NCBI GenBank assembly: GCA_039519185.1
Contig: CM076847.1
Span: 63,935,521 to 63,999,520 of the forward strand
From: Astragalus membranaceus
Lineage: Eukaryota; Streptophyta; Magnoliopsida; Fabales; Fabaceae
Length of the DNA stretch: 64,000 nucleotides
Reading direction: 5' to 3'
The position numbers and the translations under genes are program-made. Below, piece after piece: positions 58,855 through 64,000 of the stretch. Position 1 is the stretch's first letter; each line of letters begins with the position of its first letter. The notes beneath the pieces were generated by a model. It made no database searches, had not been told where the DNA came from, and was given only the letters and a program-made list of their open reading frames with translations.

Positions 58855-61331
58855 TGTAGCGACCGAAAAATCCGGAGGAGGGATTCTTCGAAGTTCTTGA
58901 ATGAAGCCGCCACCAAAGTTTTAGTTTAAGGGCAAACATTGGAAAATCCCTATTGAGTGAATAAAGGGGGCTTGCGGACCAGATTTAGGCTCGGGAGTCA
59001 TTTATGCGTAGGGAAGGTATTAGCACCTTACGACATCCTTCCTAAGGAAGGTTACCTTTTAACTAAATGTGCAAACATTTATTAACCCAAAAATAATGTT
59101 TTTACCCTTATAAAAAAAAATAAAAAAGTTCGATAAACGGCTAGTTGTTTTTTTGTAATTTTTGAGAAAAATGAGAGAGATGAATTTAAAGGAAAAAAAA
59201 AGGTTTTTTATTAGTGCAATTGACAGAGGTCGGCCGCCCTCTGGTCCTACGTATCTCCTGGTAGAGAATCAAATCACACGTAGTTCTTGGTAGAAAAATG
59301 TTTGTTGGTTGGTGTCTTTTATTTGGAATAGGGATTTTAGGACTATTGAGCCGTACGGTTCATCCATCCTAAAACGATGACTAACCCGGCCGTACGGCCG
59401 AATCAATCCCCTATTCACTTTTTGAAAAACATAAGTTTGTGAAATAAATTGTTTGATAGTGGAAAAATTTGAAAAGAATGAAAACATGGTGTATTTGTAA
59501 AAAAGGGGGATGTATGTAACAGGGGGCTGTATGAATAAATAGGGGTTGAAATAGAAAAGGGGGGGTGCGAAAATAAAGCCTCAAAATGATAGGCCCAGAG
59601 CTGAAACAGCCCACGCCTGGTTTAAATGAAGAGCACGGAACAGTAATAAAGGGGGTGGGAAAAGCAGAGTCAGAACAAATAAAAAAACAAAACCCAAATC
59701 TGATTATGAAAGGGGGGTGCAAATACAGAAACACGGGGGTGTGGGTTGTAATCAGAAACTAAAATTTAAATGAAAAGCCCAAACTACCTTTAACCAAACC
59801 TAATTTGATTCCATCATCACAACTTCACTAACAACGCCGTTTCCACCTTCCCCATTCTGGAGAGAGAGTGCGAAATTTTTGGAGAGAGAGGGAGAGAGAA
59901 AGCGTGGAAGAAAGAAAGAGAAAGGAGGGTAGTACGCTGGCCGGAGGTGGAGGAACGTTGGTGACGGTTTGTTAACGGCGAACGGCGGCGGCTTACGGTG
60001 GTGACAGGTGGTAGTTGTTTGGTGGAGAGAGAAACGGATGAGGGCGAGGAGAGAGAGGGGGCGGTGGAAGTAACGGCCGCGGTTCGTTTTTTTGTTGTGG
60101 TGGGGCGCTGCGGTTCGGTTTTTGGTTGGCGAAGGTGGAGAGAGAGCGGTCGATTTCGTGGTGACGGGTGGTGGCTGTTGGCGGTGGCTGGCCGTTCGTG
60201 GTGGAGTGTGGTGATATGGTGCGCTGGTGGTGGAGGGTTGTCACGGTGAGGTGGTATTCCGGGTGAGGGGTGGTGGTTGGTTGTTGGGAGTGGTAGAGGT
60301 GTGGCGTACGGTTATGGTGGTGTGGAGGTGGCCGAAGGTGGTGTGGGGGCGGCCGAAGGTGGTGGCCACCATGGGGTGGCCGGAGCTTCAAGCTCCTCTC
60401 TTTTCCCTTTTTTTTTGACTTCTCAATTCTTTCTGGTTCTCTCCCCCTCCCCTTCTTTTTGTTTTTTTTTTTTACTGTGGCTGTGTTTTTGCGTCCCTCC
60501 TCTCCTGTGTGGCTGTGCTGCTGTTTTATTTATAGGCAGGTTGGCTGATCGGTTGAGAGGATAGTGATGTGTGCTTGTTTTGGCACAACAGGTTTTTTTC
60601 AATAAAGAGGTATTGGCTTTGAATTATAAGAGGAAAAAGTATGTATGGTGGAGAGGAGGAGCAGCAACTTGCAGGTTGGTGACTTGTTGGTGCAAAATTG
60701 GAAAAGCAACAAAGGAACAAGAAGAAATTAGTTTTAGCATATTACTCAAAGAGACTGTACCTGACTGAGGGGGGCGCATACTCCTTTTTTTTGTTTTACT
60801 TTTTTTTTTTTGTCTCTAAATGTAATTAATTTTTGTAAACTTTGATTATTGTATTTATTGTAATAAAAAATGGACTTGGACATGTTTGACCATTCCTTTC
60901 TTTATTCTGATTTTATTTCATTTTTGGTTAAGTGAGAGAGAGAGAGACAAAACTATTATTAAAAAAGCTATTATTAACGAGCGTCAAAAATGAAATACGC
61001 GTGCACAATGGGACGCGAACGCGCGTCTGCAGATGAGAATATGCGAACTCGTGCACCAAAATAAACACTCGTACACAACGAGACGCAAACACGCGTCTGC
61101 AACGAGAATACGCGAATTTGCGTACTAAAATAAACAACCGTACAAAACGAGACGCGATCACGCGTTCGCAACGAGGACAAAAATATGTACATTATAAAAA
61201 AACCGCATGCGCGCACAATGAGAAGTAACACGCCTATACACGACTAGGAACGACACACATAAACGACAAAAACAGTATTTTGGATTTTCTAGTTTTAAAT
61301 TAGCCGGACAAAATTAGGGTATGACAAATAG
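58850..61331 (-). mobile_element. Ogre-like solo LTR, 2472 bp (58855-61326), TSD AATAG
   Basis: On the minus strand it begins TGTCATACCCTAATTTTGTC at 61326, an Ogre-type LTR start, and ends CGGTCGCTACA at 58855. AATAG flanks it at 58850-58854 and 61327-61331. No gag or pol lies between, so it is a solo LTR. It splits the RT of the Athila-like host. The part at 59990-60400 is rich in GGTGG and gives long chance ORFs on both strands. Confidence 0.9.
60997..61180. repeat. ~69-bp imperfect tandem repeat in the solo LTR
   Basis: Two and a half units sharing ACACAACGAGACGC, ACGCGTCTGC and ACTAAAATAAAC, near the U3 start in the sense direction. Confidence 0.8.
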
Positions 61332-62784
61332 AATTCCTTTCCTGCTAACCTATCTAACATTTGATCTATAAAGGGTAAAGGGAAATGATCTTTCTTAGTA
61401 GCCTTATTGAGTTTTCTGTAATCCATACAGATTCTCCACCCTGTTACAGTTCTAGTTGGGATTAATTCATTATTTTTATTGGCTACAACTGTGACTCCAC
61501 CCTTTTTAGGAACACATTGCACAGGACTAACCCATGCACTATCTGAAATAGGGTAGATAATACCAGCATCTAGCCATTTAATTATTTCCTTCTTAACAAC
61601 CTCTTTCATTATTGGATTTAATCTTCTTTGCCCTTCTATGCTATTTTTAGAATTTTCTTCTAAAATTATCCTATGCATGCATGTTAAGGGGCTAATCCCT
61701 TTAATGTCAGACATTTGCCAACCTATAGCTTTTCTATGTTTTCTTAAGGTGTTAATTAAATCAAGCTCTTATTCTAAAGATAGATCAGAAGCTATGATTA
61801 CAGGAAGGGTATTATCCTCACCTAAAAAAACATATTTTAAATGCTTAGGTAGTTCTTTTAATTCTAGCTTAGGAGGTTGTTCAATAGAAGGTACATTTTC
61901 TTTAAGGCTGGGATCTTCTAAATTAAGAGATTCATAAGTTCTAACCCATACCTTAGGTGTAGCTTGTTCCTTGGGCAATATGCTTTCTTCAATAAATTTC
62001 TCAGCAGGCAATGCAGAAACATCAGGTGCTAGTGCATTGGCAAGGTGATCATACTGCTTGTGGAACTGCTTCTCTACCAAATGATCAAGTGAGGTTGATG
62101 AACACTCTTCACTCTCCTCTGCAGGATACTTCAAAGCATTCAAGACATTAAATTTTACTTCTTGATCATTTACTCTCATGGTTAGCTCTCCTCTTTGCAC
62201 ATCTATCAGTGTTTTCCCTGTTGCCAAGAATGGTCTTCCAAGTATGACTGGCACTTCTTCATCTGCAATGAAATCAAGTATAACAAAATCTGCAGGAAAC
62301 ACAAATTTGTCAACTTGCACCAATATATCCTCAATAATTCCTTCTGGATATGCAATTGATCTATCTGCCAAAGATAGTGTCAATGTGGTAGGTTTTGCAT
62401 TTCCAATCCCTAGCTTTGTGAAGATAGATTTGGGCATCAAATTGATGCTTGCACCTAAATCACATAATGCTCTTCCTGTATAGTACTTACCTATTGAAAA
62501 AGGGATTGTAAAGCTACCTGGATCCTTTAGCTTCCTTGGAATTTTGTTTTGTAAAATCAGACTACATTCTTTTGACATAACAACAGTTTCAAATTCCCCT
62601 AATCTTCTTCTTTTAGAAAGCACATCTTTCATGAATTTGGCATAGTTTGGCATTTGTTGAAGTGCCTCTATCAAGGGAACATTGATATGCAATTGTTTTA
62701 AAACATCTAAAAATTTACTGAATTGCTTCTCCTCATGTATTTTTTTCAATCTTTGAGGAAAAGGAGGAGGAGGGTATTCTGGTA
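61327..62784 (-). pseudogene. Athila-like protease and N-terminal RT
   Basis: The minus strand from 62749 reads KQLHINVPLIEALQQMPNYA, protease core ALCDLGASINLMPKSI (Asp active site in DLGAS) and a VILGRPFLATG block. A TAA near 61768 stops the frame, and the same frame then continues with RT fingers (RICMDYRKLNKATKKDHFPL, FIDQMLDRLAGKEFY) until the LTR insertion. A one-base frame change near 62850, in an A-rich run, separates it from gag. Confidence 0.88.
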
Positions 62785-64000
62785 CTAACCTTGGAGTAGG
62801 AGATGTAGGAACACCAGGTGTTTCTGCATCTTGAGAATTTTTTTCATTTTTATTTTTTCTCCCTTCTCTGTACCTTCAAGCTCATATGGTTCTGTTAGAT
62901 CCTTGCCACTTCTCAAAGATATGGCTTTAACCTGTTCCTTACCTTGCCTTTGTGAGGGTGAAGCTTCTGTGTTTGATGGCAAAGTACCTGCTGGTCTTTG
63001 CTGCAAAGCAGTTGCTAATTGCCCTACTTGGTTCTCTAGGTTCTTAATTGATATATCATGAGCTTGCCTAGCAGTTCTAGTTTCACTAATGAATGATCTA
63101 AGCAATTCTTCTAGAGAGTTGGCACTGGCAGGTGGGTTTGATCTTTGTTGGCTTTGAGGTAGGAATCCAGGAGGAGTACTTGGCGCAGGTGCACTTTGTG
63201 CAGGTGCATTAGAATTGTTCCACCTAAAATTTGGGTGGTTCTTCCATCCTGGATTGTAGGTATTAGAGTAAGGGTTGTTATTTTTATTGTAACCTACATA
63301 ATTGACAGAGACAGGGTTGCTAGGACATTCTTCATATAGATGGCCTCCTCCACAATACACACAACTTGTAGTTCCTGGAGCGGCTTGTTCTATAGCTGCT
63401 GCAGTGTTTTCTTTAGGTGTTGCTACACTAGATGTAGGTGCACTAGTGCACTGTTTGATCAGATTGGTTAAAGTGGCTACTTGAGCAGATAGGGCTGATA
63501 TATCAAATCTCATGTACTCCAGAGGTTCTCTTTTGAGCACTTACCCTCTCAGTAGGCCAACTTGAACCATTTGTAGCAATTTTGTCAATAAGATCACATG
63601 CTTCATTATAAGACATTTTCAAAAGAACACCACCAGCTGATGCATCAAGCATCACTCTGGTTTGTGGTTCTAGACCATTGTAAAAAGTTTCCATTTGTAT
63701 AATGACAGGTAGACCATGATGTGGACATTTTCTTAAAAGCTCTTTCCATCTTTCCCATGCTTCAAACAATGATTCAAATTCTTTTTGTCTAAAAGATGTA
63801 ATATCATGTCTCATCCTAGCATTTTTAATAGGAGGAAAATATTTGCTTAAGAATTTTTCAGCTAATTCATTCCATGTATGAATAGAATTGGGCTCCATAG
63901 AATTTAGCCATGATTTATCCCTATCTTTCAAAGAGTATGGAAATAACTTAAGCCTAAATGCATCCTCACTAATGCCAGGAATGATAAAGTTACTACAAAC
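62785..64000 (-). pseudogene. Athila-like gag, start outside window
   Basis: Runs in from the right edge. Segment 1 (to 63503) has the retrotransposon gag domain (TWNELAEKFLSKYFPP, FESLFEAWERWKELLRKCPH, YNGLEPQTRVMLDASAGG). A frame change near 63510 leads to segment 2 (63540-62785) with DISALSAQVATL, knuckle CVYCGGGHLYEEC and an Asn/Pro-rich linker. The frame is lost again near 62850. The inserted-looking words SSVATP and GVPTSPTP lie within or just beyond this region. Confidence 0.88.

Larger units (their letters stand above)
50686..64000 (-). mobile_element. Athila/Calypso-like Ty3/gypsy element, truncated at right window edge
   Basis: Sense order on the minus strand: gag (64000 to 62785), protease and RT start (62749 to 61327), an inserted solo LTR, the rest of RT, RNase H and integrase (58854 to 56451), an env-position ORF (56225 to 53796), about 1.5 kb non-coding with polypurine tracts, and a 3' LTR (52311 to about 50686). 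Frameshifts, one stop and the LTR insertion make it defective. The gag/PR/RT style (DLGAS, FMDD) and the long extra ORF fit Athila/Calypso. The 5' LTR is outside. Confidence 0.9.

Noticed and set aside
58855..58916. N-terminal residues [12 protein letters not shown] as a genuine start of pol
   Set aside because: They come from the inserted solo LTR; RT homology begins exactly at the insertion point.
59993..60564. Open frames in GC-rich GGTGG-type sequence
   Set aside because: Low-complexity composition gives chance ORFs in several frames inside an LTR; no domain seen.

Overview
The window is plant nuclear DNA, most likely from a papilionoid legume. It is AT-rich and dominated by nested transposable elements: a Tekay-like Ty3/gypsy element, an Athila/Calypso-like Ty3/gypsy element, an Ogre-like solo LTR, a Ty1/copia element, Helitrons, MULEs, hATs and an Au-SINE. 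Host genes have short exons with GT-AG introns. Family and organism assignments rest on recognising protein and terminal motifs; no database search was possible.

Layout. 1-10551: a minus-strand Tekay-like gypsy element, cut by the left window edge, carrying an internal tandem duplication of about 4.48 kb. 10552-21437: AT-rich DNA with nested Helitrons. Helitron 1 (about 11308-14087) carries an RPA-like gene fragment split by a 399-bp solo LTR. A second Helitron 5' end lies at 14092. Helitron 3 (about 14815-21437) contains a young 3665-bp gag-only LTR retrotransposon (17544-21208) with a 78-bp minisatellite. 21920-24184: a WAT1/MtN21-type EamA transporter gene (six exons, plus strand). 24948-44804: a complete 17-exon gene for augmin subunit 3 (AUG3/HAUS3, minus strand, 622 codons). 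Its introns hold a MULE-MITE, a hAT element with perfect 8-bp target duplications, and a young copia element inserted into an Au-SINE. 45011-46656: a MULE with TIRs of about 400 bp, close upstream of AUG3, with tRNA-like A/B boxes and G-boxes in both arms. 46666-49240: hAT MITE, LINE remnant, nothing else recognised. 49354-50591: 5' region and three internal exons of ribosomal protein eS7 (RPS7), without first and last coding exons. 50686-64000: an Athila/Calypso-like element (minus strand, cut by the right edge) with gag, protease, RT/RNase H/integrase, an env-position ORF and a 3' LTR; an Ogre-like solo LTR of 2472 bp splits its RT.

The host genes are unrelated in function: a membrane transporter, a microtubule-nucleation subunit and a 40S ribosomal protein. 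WAT1 and AUG3 are convergent. The Athila-like element appears to have entered RPS7 at its last intron/exon boundary. All retroelement polyproteins seen carry stops, frameshifts or missing parts, so none looks autonomous.

Most unusual: a short 15-bp / five-residue motif scattered through coding and non-coding parts of the Athila-like element; a minisatellite made from a gag-coding segment beside an antisense RNase H fragment; outward-facing tRNA-like promoters in MULE arms; a microhomology-bounded tandem duplication inside a gypsy element; and a near-helically phased CCGTACG array in the copia leader.
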